Shown here: piece by piece, positions 25,312-34,783 of the stretch
How the letters are laid out: each line of letters begins with the position of its first letter
Position numbering within the stretch: position 1 is the stretch's first letter
Position numbers and translations under genes: made by a program
The notes under the pieces: model-generated
Database searches by the model: none
Told to the model about the DNA's origin: nothing
The model's input: the letters and a program-made list of their open reading frames with translations, nothing else
Assembly: GCA_036567785.1 (NCBI GenBank)
Contig: DATCTV010000037.1
Span: 1-64,000 of the forward strand
Length of the DNA: 64,000 nucleotides
Source of the DNA: Desulfomonilia bacterium
Lineage (GTDB): Bacteria > Desulfobacterota > Desulfomonilia > UBA1062
Direction: 5' to 3'

Positions 25312-27929
25312 AAGGTTCAGAAGTAAGGGATAAGTTTTTAAAATATTTCGAGGAAAAAGGTCATACGATTATCAAGAGTTCATCACTGGTGCCGCCGGGA
25401 GACGACCCGAGCCTTTTGTTCACCAATGCAGGCATGAACCAGTTCAAACCTGTTTTTCTGGGCAGTGAAACCAGGCCTTACAATAGGGCCGCTTCCGCAC
25501 AGAAATGCGTGAGGGCGGGCGGCAAGCACAATGATCTGGAAAACGTCGGCTATACGGCCAGGCATCATACATTCTTCGAAATGCTGGGCAATTTTTCCTT
25601 CGGAGATTATTTCAAGGAAGGCGCAATCGTTTACGCCTGGGATCTCCTGATAAACGTCTATGAACTCGATGCCTCAAGGCTTATCGTGAGTGTTCACAAC
25701 ACTGACGACGAGGCATATGGAATCTGGCGCGACAAGATAGGAGTACCCGAAGAAAGAATAGTCAGACTGGGTGATAAGGATAATTTCTGGTCCATGGGTG
25801 ATCTCGGGCCGTGCGGGCCATGCTCAGAGATACTGTACGATCAGGGTCCGACGGTAGGATGCGGCAGGCCGGAATGCAATGTTGAATGCGGCTGCGACAG
25901 ATTCCTCGAGATATGGAACCTGGTTTTCATGCAGTATAACAGGGATGCGGACGGCGTGATGACGCCTCTTCCAAAACCCAGCATAGATACGGGTATGGGG
26001 CTTGAGAGGATAACGGCTATACTTCAGGGAGTACCCAGCAACTATATGACTGACCTCTTCATGCCCATCATCGGTTTCGCCTCAACTCTAGCCGGAAGGG
26101 AATACGGGTCAGATCAGGAAATGGATACATCCATAAGGGTCATTGCAGATCATGCAAGGGCCTGCGCATTTCTTATATGTGACGGAATACTGCCATCCAA
26201 TGAAGGCCGCGGATATGTATTAAGGCGCATAATCAGACGCGCATCGCGCCACGGCAGATTCCTGGGCATAGAAGGCGCATTTCTGCATAAGGTTGCCATG
26301 AAAGTGGTTGAAGAATTCGGAAAAACATACCCCGACCTTGCTCAGCGAAGGGATTTTATCGACAAGGTCATTACCAATGAAGAGGAACGCTTCCTTGTTA
26401 CACTGGATAAGGGGCTCGCGCTTCTGTCTGATACGATGACCGGTCTTAAGCCGGGGGATTTTATCGACGGCTCAACGGTTTTCAAACTCTATGATACCTT
26501 CGGTTTTCCCGTCGATCTCACAGAGGACATTGCAAGGAGAAAAGGCTTCGGTATAGATAGGGACGGATTTGAAGTACAGATGGAAATGCAACGCGAAAAG
26601 GCCCGCGCAGGAAGTTCGTTTGCGGATGCGGGTGCAGGGAAAAACATATTCGGCGCAATGGAAAAGACCCTGTTTTCGGGTTATGAAGCCCTGATTGAAG
26701 ATTCGACTGTGACATTGATCCTGTCACCCGAGGACATGGAACCCCTTGAGACGTTGTCGGCCGGTCAGACGGGCTTTTTGATAACCGGGAAAACCCCGTT
26801 CTACGGAGAATCAGGCGGCCAGGTGGGCGATACGGGCATTATAGAGAACGAGGGCTTTGAGGCCGCAGTCATCGATACGCTCAAGAAGGACAACGTATTT
26901 CTTCACAAGGTTAAGGTTATTAAAGGCTCCGTTAACAGCGGTGCCGGTATAAGGCTTGTTGTCGATTCTGCAAGAAGAAAGGCTATTGCACGACATCACA
27001 GCGCGACTCACCTGCTGCAGAAGGCGATCCGGGACGTTCTCGGGACGCACGCGCATCAGAGCGGGTCATATGTAAGCGAAGAAAGGCTAAGGTTCGACTT
27101 CACGCATTTCGCCGCCCTTGAGAATGACGAGATCAAAAGGATCGAGGATATAGTGAACGGGTTTGTAATGGCCGACCTTCCGGTATGCACGAATCTCATG
27201 GCCAGGGAAGACGCCATGTCAAAAGGCGCCATGGCGCTGTTCACTGAAAAGTATGCGGATGAAGTGCGAGTGGTTTCAATGGGAGAGGATGTTTCCGTGG
27301 AACTCTGCGGCGGCACGCATGTCAAAACTACCGGTGAGATCGGCCTTGTGAAGATAGTGTCGGAATCGAGCGTGTCGGCTGGGCTCAGGAGGATAGAGGC
27401 CTTTGCCGGATTTGCAGCGCTCGGACATCTGAGGGAGCTGGACAGCCTGGTGAAAAATTCTGCGGATGCGCTCAAGTGCGCCCCTGCGGATATTCCGGAC
27501 AGGATAGCTCTCCTGCAGTCGCGTCTCAGGGAGCAGGATACGAAGATTAAAGAGCTTAACGTGAAAATCGCAACCGGCACAGGTGCGGGCGACGAAGAAG
27601 AGTTGAGCATTGGTGCCTTTAGGGCGGTTATAAAGAGGATTTCTGCCGGGGATATCTCGCAGTTGAGAGAAGTGGGAGACAGGATAAAGGAGCGTGTTAA
27701 ATCCGGTGTCGTATTCCTCGCTGCGTCCACAGGGGATAAGTCAACATTCATGATTATGCTCACGAATGACCTTTCGGGAAAGCTCGATGCAGGTGCAATA
27801 ATGAAGACAATTCTGGCCGAGGTCGGAGGCCGCGGAGGTGGAAAGGCACTCTTTGCCCAGGGCGGCGCCGATGCCGATAAGATAGATAAGGCGATCGATG
27901 TCTTTAAAACAGCCTTAAAGGGGGCATGA
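25308..27929 (+). CDS. alaS: Alanyl-tRNA synthetase
   Basis: 873 residues, full length. Class II catalytic core with FEEKGHTIIKSSSLVPP, TARHHTFFEMLGNFSFGDYF and the GMGLERI motif. The editing domain contains the zinc-binding HxxxH (HHSATHLLQ, about residue 565) and CGGTHVKTTGEIG (about 665). A C-terminal domain with GGRGGGKALFAQGG follows. It clears mischarged Ser and Gly. The ATG overlaps the recX stop and its own stop overlaps the hisB start, so recX-alaS-hisB appear translationally coupled. Confidence 0.97.
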   Translation: MKGSEVRDKFLKYFEEKGHTIIKSSSLVPPGDDPSLLFTNAGMNQFKPVFLGSETRPYNRAASAQKCVRAGGKHNDLENVGYTARHHTFFEMLGNFSFGDYFKEGAIVYAWDLLINVYELDASRLIVSVHNTDDEAYGIWRDKIGVPEERIVRLGDKDNFWSMGDLGPCGPCSEILYDQGPTVGCGRPECNVECGCDRFLEIWNLVFMQYNRDADGVMTPLPKPSIDTGMGLERITAILQGVPSNYMTDLFMPIIGFASTLAGREYGSDQEMDTSIRVIADHARACAFLICDGILPSNEGRGYVLRRIIRRASRHGRFLGIEGAFLHKVAMKVVEEFGKTYPDLAQRRDFIDKVITNEEERFLVTLDKGLALLSDTMTGLKPGDFIDGSTVFKLYDTFGFPVDLTEDIARRKGFGIDRDGFEVQMEMQREKARAGSSFADAGAGKNIFGAMEKTLFSGYEALIEDSTVTLILSPEDMEPLETLSAGQTGFLITGKTPFYGESGGQVGDTGIIENEGFEAAVIDTLKKDNVFLHKVKVIKGSVNSGAGIRLVVDSARRKAIARHHSATHLLQKAIRDVLGTHAHQSGSYVSEERLRFDFTHFAALENDEIKRIEDIVNGFVMADLPVCTNLMAREDAMSKGAMALFTEKYADEVRVVSMGEDVSVELCGGTHVKTTGEIGLVKIVSESSVSAGLRRIEAFAGFAALGHLRELDSLVKNSADALKCAPADIPDRIALLQSRLREQDTKIKELNVKIATGTGAGDEEELSIGAFRAVIKRISAGDISQLREVGDRIKERVKSGVVFLAASTGDKSTFMIMLTNDLSGKLDAGAIMKTILAEVGGRGGGKALFAQGGADADKIDKAIDVFKTALKGA

Positions 27930-28507
27930 TGAGAAAGGCGACAGTAAAAAGAAGCACAAAAGAGACGGATATTGCAGTAACCGTGAACCTTGACGGAGGG
28001 AAATGCCAGATCGACATTCCGGCCGGGTTTCTCACTCACATGCTCGATTCCTTTGCCAGACATTCGGGCATGGGGATCAATGTAAAGGCGCAGGGGGATA
28101 TCCAGGTGGATATGCACCATACGGTCGAGGACATCGGCATCGTGCTCGGGCAGGCTATAAAGGATGCGCTCGGAGACAAGAAAGGCATAAACAGGTACGG
28201 TTTTGCAAAACTCCCCATGGACGAGGCGCTGGTCGAGGTATCGCTCGACCTCTCGGGCAGGCCCTATTTCATGATACACGGCGATGAGGACTTTTTCGGG
28301 CAGGTGGGTGACATGGAGCTTGACCTTGTTCCGGAGTTTTTCAGGGCGCTCGTTTTCAATGCAGGCATCACCATGCATATGAGCGTGATCTCATCCGGCA
28401 ACGCGCATCATCTGGCCGAGTGCTGTTTCAAGGCCTTTGCAAGGGCGATAAGGGATGCGGCGGCGATCACCGGGGAGGATGTGCCATCAACCAAGGAAGT
28501 CCTTTAA
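27926..28507 (+). CDS. hisB: Imidazoleglycerol-phosphate dehydratase
   Basis: Sixth step of histidine synthesis. 193 residues, monofunctional (no phosphatase domain). Two metal-binding repeats are visible: FLTHMLDSFARHSG with MHHTVEDIGIVLG in the first half, and HMSVISSGNAHHLAECCFKAF in the second. ATG at 27926 overlaps the alaS TGA; the adjacent ATG at 27929 is an alternative start. hisA follows after a small gene, so part of the histidine pathway is here; the other his genes are elsewhere. Confidence 0.96.
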   Translation: MMRKATVKRSTKETDIAVTVNLDGGKCQIDIPAGFLTHMLDSFARHSGMGINVKAQGDIQVDMHHTVEDIGIVLGQAIKDALGDKKGINRYGFAKLPMDEALVEVSLDLSGRPYFMIHGDEDFFGQVGDMELDLVPEFFRALVFNAGITMHMSVISSGNAHHLAECCFKAFARAIRDAAAITGEDVPSTKEVL

Positions 28508-28749
28508 GATATTCGCATACGAGGGTCAGCACAAAAGATTCCGACAGGCACCCGGGCTGGCCGGTCAAGGTTGAACTGGACGGTGTTATGGCCGAGGTCG
28601 AGGACATAATTGACCGCTGGGTTTCAGCGCACAAAGACCCTGAGGATTATCCCAGCGAATACTGGAAGATAAAGGTGTTGGGAAAGAAGTATATTCTCAT
28701 GTACAATACGCTGTTTGACAGCTGGTGGCTCAAGGAGTGCAAGGAATGA
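28420..28749 (+). CDS. Small conserved-looking protein between hisB and hisA, start uncertain
   Basis: The frame 28508-28749 encodes about 80 residues that look genuine (HPGWPVKVELDGVMAEVEDI, then WKIKVLGKKYILMYNTLFD and WWLKE) and its TGA overlaps the hisA ATG. The start is unclear. The ATG at 28420 lies 88 bases inside hisB and would add about 29 residues of unlikely sequence; the only later in-frame ATG is at 28588 and would cut the conserved-looking part. The composition suggests a small beta-rich cytoplasmic protein. Function unknown. Confidence 0.5.
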   Translation: MLFQGLCKGDKGCGGDHRGGCAINQGSPLRYSHTRVSTKDSDRHPGWPVKVELDGVMAEVEDIIDRWVSAHKDPEDYPSEYWKIKVLGKKYILMYNTLFDSWWLKECKE

Positions 28750-29462
28750 TCGTCATACCTGCAATTGATCTGCACCACGGAAAGGTAGTCCGGCTAAAAA
28801 AGGGCGATTTCAATGCGGTCACCATATACAGCGAGTCGGTTGCAAAAATAGCAAGGTCTTTTGAAGAGGCCGGCGCCAGTCGCATTCATGTTGTCGACCT
28901 CGACGGCTCGCTTGAAGGAAAACGCATAAATGCCGATTCGATAAAGGCCGTATGCGATGCGGTGAATGTGGAAGTTGAGCTGGGCGGCGGGATAAGGACT
29001 CTGGCCGATGCCGATGAGGCGTTCAGGCTGGGAGTTTCATATGTCATTCTGGGGACGGTCATTATCAGGGAACCCGGGGAAGCGAAAAAAATACTGAGAG
29101 CATATCCCGGTAAAGCAGGCCTCGGAATAGACGCCAGGGACGGCAAGGTCGCCACGGCGGGCTGGACCGAGACTTCAGGAAGGGACGCCCTTGACGTAGC
29201 ACAGGAATACGAGGATCTGAACCCCGCTTTTATTGTCTATACCGACATCAGCCGCGATGGCATGCTGACAGGCCCGAATGTCGAAGCGACGGAAAATCTC
29301 GCATCATCGGTTAACACGCCGGTTATAGCATCGGGCGGCGTATCGAGCATTGAAGACCTGATAGAACTCAACAGGATAAAAGGCCTTTTCGGCGCGATAA
29401 CAGGCAAAGCCATATATGAGGGCAAACTCGATCTGAGACAGGCTATAAAGGATATAAAGTAA
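28746..29462 (+). CDS. hisA: Phosphoribosylformimino-AICAR-P isomerase
   Basis: Fourth step of histidine synthesis, an Amadori rearrangement. A 238-residue TIM barrel with duplicated half-barrel phosphate sites: VIPAIDLHHGKVVRL (catalytic Asp near residue 8), VELGGGIRT (about 78), YTDISRDGMLTGPN (second catalytic Asp, about 170) and VIASGGVSS. AAGGA precedes the ATG, which overlaps the stop of the small gene before it. The last gene of the plus-strand run; the next gene converges from the other strand. Confidence 0.96.
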   Translation: MIVIPAIDLHHGKVVRLKKGDFNAVTIYSESVAKIARSFEEAGASRIHVVDLDGSLEGKRINADSIKAVCDAVNVEVELGGGIRTLADADEAFRLGVSYVILGTVIIREPGEAKKILRAYPGKAGLGIDARDGKVATAGWTETSGRDALDVAQEYEDLNPAFIVYTDISRDGMLTGPNVEATENLASSVNTPVIASGGVSSIEDLIELNRIKGLFGAITGKAIYEGKLDLRQAIKDIK

Positions 29463-29498
29463 CACTTCTGTTTAAAGGCATGTGGCACGGAAGAGCTC

Positions 29499-30863
29499 TT
29501 ATTGAAAGACATAATACCTGAGCCAGATATAAAGCATTGATATGATCACGGACTCGATCATGAGGGGCATGCCATAGAGCATAAATCGTGCAAAAGAGAT
29601 TGGCCTGCCCATCTTTTCAGCGATGCCGACGACGATGACGTTTGCGGAAGCGCCTATTGCAGTGCCGTTGCCGCCGAGGCATGCGCCGAGCGCAAGAGAC
29701 CACCATACGGGCATGAGACCGGGATTATGAAGCAGGGCCGTGCCGGTGAGGTCTGGCCAGAGCTGTTTCGCCATGTTTATTATAAGCGGGTTCATGGTTG
29801 CCACATAAGGGATGTTGTCCACAAAAGCCGAGGCGAATGCAGAGAACCAGAGAACCGCCATGCTGGTCCCGAAAAGGTTGCCCTGTGTCAGCATAAGAAG
29901 CTTTACCGACAGCCATTTGATGAGCCCCACCTTTACGATGGCCCCGATTATTATAAAGAGACCGATAAAGAAAAATAAGGTGCTCCACTCCACCTCGGCG
30001 AATAATTTGTGGGGGTTTTCAGTCCCGGAAATAAGAAGCAGCAGTGCTGCCCCGGACAGGGCGATTGTGGCGGGCTCCATATGAAGCATACCGTGAAAGA
30101 CAAACCCGGTCATAGTAAGGATAATCACAACCAGAGACTTTATAAGAAGCCTTTTATCCCTGATGGCCTCATTTTCATCCATGGCCATGACCCTCAGCCT
30201 GAGCTCTTCTCTGACAGAGAGCCTTTTGCCGAAAACGAGCCAGAGGGTAAGAATATAGACTGCGAGTATGACGATTACTACAGGCGAGAGGTTGAAGATA
30301 AAATCTATAAATGTCAGGTCAGCTTTCGATGCGATCATTATGTTAGGCGGGTCTCCGATAAGAGTTGCCGTGCCCCCTATATTCGAGGCTACCGCCTCAG
30401 TAATTAGATAGGGCACGGCGTCAATCTCAAGCGCCTGGCATATGAGAAGGGTAACCGGTGCGATCAGCAGCACGGTGGTTACATTATCGAGAAAGGCGGA
30501 AAGAACGGCTGTCACGATTGAGAATATGGCCATTATCCTGAAAGGTCTTCCCCTTGCAAGTTTTGCGCTTTTGATTGCGATGTATTCGAAAACGCCTGTC
30601 GGCCTCATTATGTTTATAATAACCATCATGGCGAACAGCAGAAATATGACGTTCCAGTCCACACCGAACTCGATGGAATTGAAGGCCTCTTCCTGGGTTA
30701 TAATGCCGAGTCCTATCATTATGGCGGCACCAGTGAGAGCAATAATGGTCTTGTGAATCCTTTCCGAGACTATCAATACATATGCCAAAACAAAGATGAG
30801 GGTTGCAGTGATAAATGCAGGCGTGAACCTTACTGCATCAGAAACGGATAACGTATCCCCCAT
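29499..30863 (-). CDS. ArsB/NhaD-superfamily ion transporter
   Basis: 454 residues with about 11-12 membrane helices in the inner membrane. It is of the ion transporter superfamily that includes NhaD, ArsB and the P protein: SERIHKTIIALTGAAIMI, FLDNVTTVLLIAPV, and the re-entrant signature ASNIGGTATLIGDPPNIMI near the middle, with a second half SAFVDNIPYVATMNPL. Substrate (sodium/proton or an anion) is not decided by sequence. It follows the CBS gene by 3 bases, suggesting the CBS protein senses a nucleotide for transport control (inference). Confidence 0.88.
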   Translation of the reverse strand: MGDTLSVSDAVRFTPAFITATLIFVLAYVLIVSERIHKTIIALTGAAIMIGLGIITQEEAFNSIEFGVDWNVIFLLFAMMVIINIMRPTGVFEYIAIKSAKLARGRPFRIMAIFSIVTAVLSAFLDNVTTVLLIAPVTLLICQALEIDAVPYLITEAVASNIGGTATLIGDPPNIMIASKADLTFIDFIFNLSPVVIVILAVYILTLWLVFGKRLSVREELRLRVMAMDENEAIRDKRLLIKSLVVIILTMTGFVFHGMLHMEPATIALSGAALLLLISGTENPHKLFAEVEWSTLFFFIGLFIIIGAIVKVGLIKWLSVKLLMLTQGNLFGTSMAVLWFSAFASAFVDNIPYVATMNPLIINMAKQLWPDLTGTALLHNPGLMPVWWSLALGACLGGNGTAIGASANVIVVGIAEKMGRPISFARFMLYGMPLMIESVIISMLYIWLRYYVFQ

Positions 30864-30866
30864 ATC

Positions 30867-31346
30867 CTATTCCCCGGTATTTCCCGCAATCGCATCGGCG
30901 ATAGTAAAAAAAATGTCTGATTCATATATCATGCCCTTTAGTCTGCCGTCCTCATCGACAACCGGCAGGGTCGAAATAGAATACCTGAGGATGTGGTCAA
31001 CGCATTCCATGAGAGGGTCATCTTCTTTTACAGCGGTAGCAGGGGGATTCATTATCTCTGATATCTTTTTCCCCGAGGCCTCTTTCGCAAGTGTCTCAAG
31101 CATGCCGTCCCAGGTGAACGAACCCAGGTCGGACAGAGAAAAATATGACGGGTAAACAGCCCTCAATACATCTTTTATCGAAACTATGCCTGCGAATTCT
31201 CCTTTTTCATTGAGCACGGGAAGGCTCTTCGATGAAGATGTCCTGTCCTGTCCGCGGTGGGTTCTCAGCATTATTACAAAATCCCGTATCTCCTGACCTG
31301 GCTTCAGGTAAAGCGTAACGGGAACCATAATATCACGTGCTTTCAT
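30867..31346 (-). CDS. CBS-domain pair protein
   Basis: 159 residues made of two CBS motifs: KARDIMVPVTLYLKPGQEIRD through LPVLNEKGEFAGIVSIKDVL, and KISEIMNPPATAVKEDDPL through LPVVDEDGRLKGMIYESDIF. Such pairs bind adenine nucleotides and gate partner proteins. GGAGG is 5 bases before the ATG. The gene starts inside the last 14 bases of pabB-pabC and is followed after 3 bases by the transporter, its likely partner. Confidence 0.9.
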   Translation of the reverse strand: MKARDIMVPVTLYLKPGQEIRDFVIMLRTHRGQDRTSSSKSLPVLNEKGEFAGIVSIKDVLRAVYPSYFSLSDLGSFTWDGMLETLAKEASGKKISEIMNPPATAVKEDDPLMECVDHILRYSISTLPVVDEDGRLKGMIYESDIFFTIADAIAGNTGE

Positions 31347-33117
31347 GGGCGCCTCCGTCTTTATTCATGATTTTTTCCAAGCTTGCATCCCGCCATTTTC
31401 TTACCGAGTTGATGAAATATATACGCTTGCATTCGTTAAGGATGTCGATACTGATAATCCTTTCGGAAATTACACCTGCTTTTATTAGTGAACTTCTGAA
31501 TGTGCCGCCCAGAAGCCCGCAGGAAACAGGTGGTGTGAAAAGCTTTCCATCCAGTTCGATGACTATGTTGGAAGAGCTTCCCTCGGTAACCTCTCCGCGC
31601 TCGTTATATAAGATGACGTCGTCAAAACCGGGCCGGGAGGATTTTGCATCTTCATAAAACATGCGGTTTGTTGTCTTATGATAAAGGAACACATTGCCGG
31701 AATCGACAGGTGATTCCGCCAGGGCGACCCTGATGGGGGCGACGGGCTTGATTGGTTCGGAATATATTTCGATCCCCCCGTCATGAGCCAGAAGCATCTT
31801 TACCTTGCAGGGCTTTTTCTCAAGACTTCGGGAATATTCTTCAAGCATTGCAAGGGCATTTTCCCCTGAAAAAGGAAAAGAAAAATATCCGGCCGATGCG
31901 CATATCCTTGACATATGTTCATCAAGTAGAAAATACCCGTCCTCTGGCGTGAACAGTATCGATTCCAACAGCCTGAAATCCGGTTGTTTATGGGTCAGCA
32001 CTTTCGCTTTCACAGCACATTCCTCATATTCGTTTTCAATTTCCGAGTCCCATATGATTCCACCGCCTACTCCATATTCGGCGGAGTTTTCTTCTTTATC
32101 AATTATTACCGTCCTGATTGCCACATTAAACTGCATCCTTCTTTCAGGTGTAATGAAGCCTATCGTTCCCGTATAAAGTTTTCGGGGACTGTCCTCCAGT
32201 TCTTCGATTATCTCCATGGTCCGGGCCTTCGGAGCTCCGGTTATAGAGGCTGGCGGGAAAAGGGCTGAGAAAATTCCTGTTAATCCGGCGTCTGTCAGGC
32301 AACTGAGGGTTGAAGTCATCTGCCAGAGGGTAGGGTATTTTTCGATCTCGAACAGTGATTCCGCTTTTACTGTCCCGGTGGCCGCTATTCTGCCAAGATC
32401 GTTTCTGACCATATCCACAATCATCAGGTTTTCCGCCCTGTTCTTCTCTGATGATTTGAGCCATAAAGCCTTTCCCCTGTCATCTTTATCCGTAAGCCCG
32501 CGTTTGACAGTGCCTTTCATGGGCCTGCTTGACAGTACCCCTTTATCATATTCGAAGAACATCTCGGGTGAAGCCGAACAGACGGTCCATTCTGGTGTGT
32601 CGATATATGCCCCGTAACTGCACTTCTGGGCGTTGTTGATTTCAAGGAAGAATTGCCATGGATCGTCTTTATAAATACTTTTGAGCCTCATTGTGTAATT
32701 GACCTGGTATGTTTCTCCTTCGCGTATATAATCCTTTATCCTTTCGAGCGCATTTGAATATTTTTCTTTAGAAACCGAAGGCAGCCATCCTGAATGGTTA
32801 TTGTCATGTCTCTTGCATCCGGTGCCGGTTATTAATGGAAATTCAATTTTCTCAACTTCTTCGTAAATGCAGAACCAAGCAAGGGGAAAACCGCTTCCCT
32901 CTTTAACCTTGAGTACACTGTCAAAGGCAGGAGATGCTTCATAACTGACAAAGCCCGCTGCGTATCGCCCGCCCTCGGTTTCGGTCTGGATTTCATTAAG
33001 GACAGGGAGCACATCGTTTTCAGTTTCCGCTTTTAAAATCATTAAGGGGTTCAAGAACCTGAGCCATTTCCCGCATGATGCATCATGGATTACAACAGTT
33101 GCAGGGCTTTGATTCAT
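31333..33117 (-). CDS. pabB-pabC: Fused aminodeoxychorismate synthase I / aminodeoxychorismate lyase
   Basis: About 594 residues in two parts. Residues 1-370 are the chorismate-binding domain (EGETYQVNYTMRL, PEMFFEY, SRPMKGTVKRG, ENLMIVDMVRNDLGRIA, PPASITGAPKARTMEII, GVGGGIIWDS), making aminodeoxychorismate. The remainder is a PLP-dependent class IV lyase (HMSRICASAGYF, FLYHKTTNRMFYE with the PLP lysine, YNERGEVTEGSSSNI), releasing p-aminobenzoate for folate. ATG 33117 is preferred (AGGG 6 bases before) over the GTG at 33135. The glutaminase PabA is not adjacent and must come from elsewhere or the enzyme uses ammonia. Confidence 0.93.
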   Translation of the reverse strand: MNQSPATVVIHDASCGKWLRFLNPLMILKAETENDVLPVLNEIQTETEGGRYAAGFVSYEASPAFDSVLKVKEGSGFPLAWFCIYEEVEKIEFPLITGTGCKRHDNNHSGWLPSVSKEKYSNALERIKDYIREGETYQVNYTMRLKSIYKDDPWQFFLEINNAQKCSYGAYIDTPEWTVCSASPEMFFEYDKGVLSSRPMKGTVKRGLTDKDDRGKALWLKSSEKNRAENLMIVDMVRNDLGRIAATGTVKAESLFEIEKYPTLWQMTSTLSCLTDAGLTGIFSALFPPASITGAPKARTMEIIEELEDSPRKLYTGTIGFITPERRMQFNVAIRTVIIDKEENSAEYGVGGGIIWDSEIENEYEECAVKAKVLTHKQPDFRLLESILFTPEDGYFLLDEHMSRICASAGYFSFPFSGENALAMLEEYSRSLEKKPCKVKMLLAHDGGIEIYSEPIKPVAPIRVALAESPVDSGNVFLYHKTTNRMFYEDAKSSRPGFDDVILYNERGEVTEGSSSNIVIELDGKLFTPPVSCGLLGGTFRSSLIKAGVISERIISIDILNECKRIYFINSVRKWRDASLEKIMNKDGGAHEST

Positions 33118-33174
33118 GAATGCCCTGATTGCCACACGCGGTTAACATGTGCAAGAATTAAGCGAAATGTATTC

Positions 33175-33969
33175 TTAATTATGCGCTTTTCCGGCAATAA
33201 TGAACCGATAACCCCAGTCTATTTCTTCAAAATTAAGTACATATCCATATTTTTGTGTCCAAGTGCCATCAATAAGGTCATTTTTGAGTTTCTCAATGCC
33301 ATGTCCAACCTGAACCGGATCGGCAACTGCAAAGCCCGACATTGCTTGTCTTGCATCTTCGTTCAGATAAGCTGACGGTTTTCTCCAGCAGGCAGCCAGG
33401 AACTTGTCATCCAGATCCGGCGGCAGTTTGAATGAATGTATCCTGACTGTTTTATGAGTTGCTTTTGAAAATAAGTCTTTAAGTTCATTGAGAGACGGGA
33501 ATATCCTCATGGCGTCCGCCCATATCTTAGGGAAGTAATCGGCTATCCAGGGATTATCGGCTTCACGCGGATCAAAGGTAAACCATAATATGGGCCCGTC
33601 CGGGCATATGCGGTTCATCTCTGCCAGCGCCTCCGAAAGAGAAGTGAAATGATGGCTGGCCATTATGCTGACAACTGCATCGACTGATGCATCCTCTAAA
33701 GGTATGTTTTCAGCTGCACCCTTTATCCATTCAACGTTATCTTTCTTTACGGACTGGTTTTTCATTATATCCGAGGGCTCGATTGCCTTCACAAAAAATC
33801 CGCGTTCCGCCAGTGCATTCGAGTAATTTCCTGAACCTGCGCCGATATCGGCGATTATGGAGTTTTCAGGGATGTTCAGATAATTAATGAGGCAATCCGC
33901 AATCCTGTAATCCGCCCTGCGGTGGACGGAATAATTCCTGCCGATTGTATCGTATAAAACCGCGGACAT
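33175..33969 (-). CDS. Class I SAM-dependent methyltransferase
   Basis: 264 residues with a Rossmann SAM-binding fold: motif I IIADIGAGSGNYSNAL (about residue 40), acidic residue in VKAIEPS, and motif IV region DAVVSIMASHHF. The N-terminus (LYDTIGRNYSVHRRADYRI) resembles ubiquinone/menaquinone-type methyltransferases of the UbiE/BioC kind. The acceptor is unknown. It is flanked by unrelated genes on the same strand with gaps of 57 and 45 bases. Confidence 0.85.
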   Translation of the reverse strand: MSAVLYDTIGRNYSVHRRADYRIADCLINYLNIPENSIIADIGAGSGNYSNALAERGFFVKAIEPSDIMKNQSVKKDNVEWIKGAAENIPLEDASVDAVVSIMASHHFTSLSEALAEMNRICPDGPILWFTFDPREADNPWIADYFPKIWADAMRIFPSLNELKDLFSKATHKTVRIHSFKLPPDLDDKFLAACWRKPSAYLNEDARQAMSGFAVADPVQVGHGIEKLKNDLIDGTWTQKYGYVLNFEEIDWGYRFIIAGKAHN

Positions 33970-34015
33970 ATTAATTAATGGTTTCAGCCTGCAAGGGACA
34001 AGCTTAGCGGTCTGG

Positions 34016-34672
34016 TTACGCCAGTCTTGGTATCACCGCGAACAGCACCGCAAAAAAATGGGACACACTTCCGCCTAATACGAACATATGCCATATCGCA
34101 TGGTTGAAAGGCAATCTCTCCCAGGCATAAAAGATTACGCCGAAGGTATATGAAAGGCCGCCTGCGACAAGGAATATGATGCCGGAAGTCGGAAGGATTG
34201 CGAACATGGGCTTGAATGCAACCACCCCTATCCATCCCATCGCAACATAGAGTATGAGGCTCAGTATCTCGAATTTCATCTTTGTCAGGGTCTGAAGCAG
34301 GACACCGAGTACGGCCAGTCCCCATATGATGCCAAAGAGCGCCCAGCCCTGGCCGCCCTTAAGCGTTACGAGCGTGAAAGGGGTATATGTACCTGCAATG
34401 AGAAGGAAAATCGCCGAATGGTCGAATACCCTGAAAACCTTTTTCGCCTTCTTGTTCTGAACGGCGTGATAAAGGGTGGATGCTGTATAAAGTATAATCA
34501 AAGTGGCACCGAATATGCTGCATCCCACAATATGCCGGGCAGTGCCGAAGACGGCAGCAAATCCAGTCAGTATGGCGAGCGCAGCTATTGCCAGCACAAT
34601 GCCGATGCCGTGAGTTATGCTGTGAGCTATCTCCTCTGAGAATTTATATTTTGGAAGTGAGATTCCAGGCAT
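34016..34672 (-). CDS. Hemolysin III / YqfA family membrane protein
   Basis: 218 residues, seven predicted membrane helices. Family residues are present: EEIAHSITHGIGI near the start, YTASTLYHA (Ser and His), FDHSAIFLLIAGTYTPF, and NHAIWHMFVLGGSVSHF, giving the zinc-site His residues of the PAQR/hemolysin III superfamily. Relatives have been linked to membrane lipid homeostasis; the haemolysin name is historical. The frame is open upstream, but the ATG at 34672 has AAGGAG 6 bases before it and gives the normal length. Confidence 0.9.
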   Translation of the reverse strand: MPGISLPKYKFSEEIAHSITHGIGIVLAIAALAILTGFAAVFGTARHIVGCSIFGATLIILYTASTLYHAVQNKKAKKVFRVFDHSAIFLLIAGTYTPFTLVTLKGGQGWALFGIIWGLAVLGVLLQTLTKMKFEILSLILYVAMGWIGVVAFKPMFAILPTSGIIFLVAGGLSYTFGVIFYAWERLPFNHAIWHMFVLGGSVSHFFAVLFAVIPRLA

Positions 34673-34755
34673 TATCCGCTCCTTGTCGATTATTCGGATT
34701 GCAGGATTAGCATATAATTCCTTAAACATCAAATGAGGCTTTTGCCGAAACCGAA

Positions 34756-34783
34756 TTGAAAAGAGATGCCGTAACTGTATAAT
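34756..34783 (+). promoter_or_regulatory. Promoter of creatininase-like gene
   Basis: TTGAAA at 34756-34761, 16-base spacer, TATAAT at 34778-34783. The -10 lies inside a perfect palindrome CTGTATAATACAG (34775-34787) that could be an operator. The gene's ATG is at 34824 with AAAGGAGG just before it. Confidence 0.6.

Noticed and set aside
27056-28378. A 440-codon open frame on the minus strand across alaS and hisB
   Set aside because: It is fully covered by two certain plus-strand genes, has no ribosome binding site, and its translation is low-complexity Ser/Leu/Pro, typical of the shadow of a GC-rich gene.
34016-34672. A haemolysin or virulence factor
   Set aside because: The hemolysin III name is historical; the family is widespread in non-pathogens and linked to membrane homeostasis.
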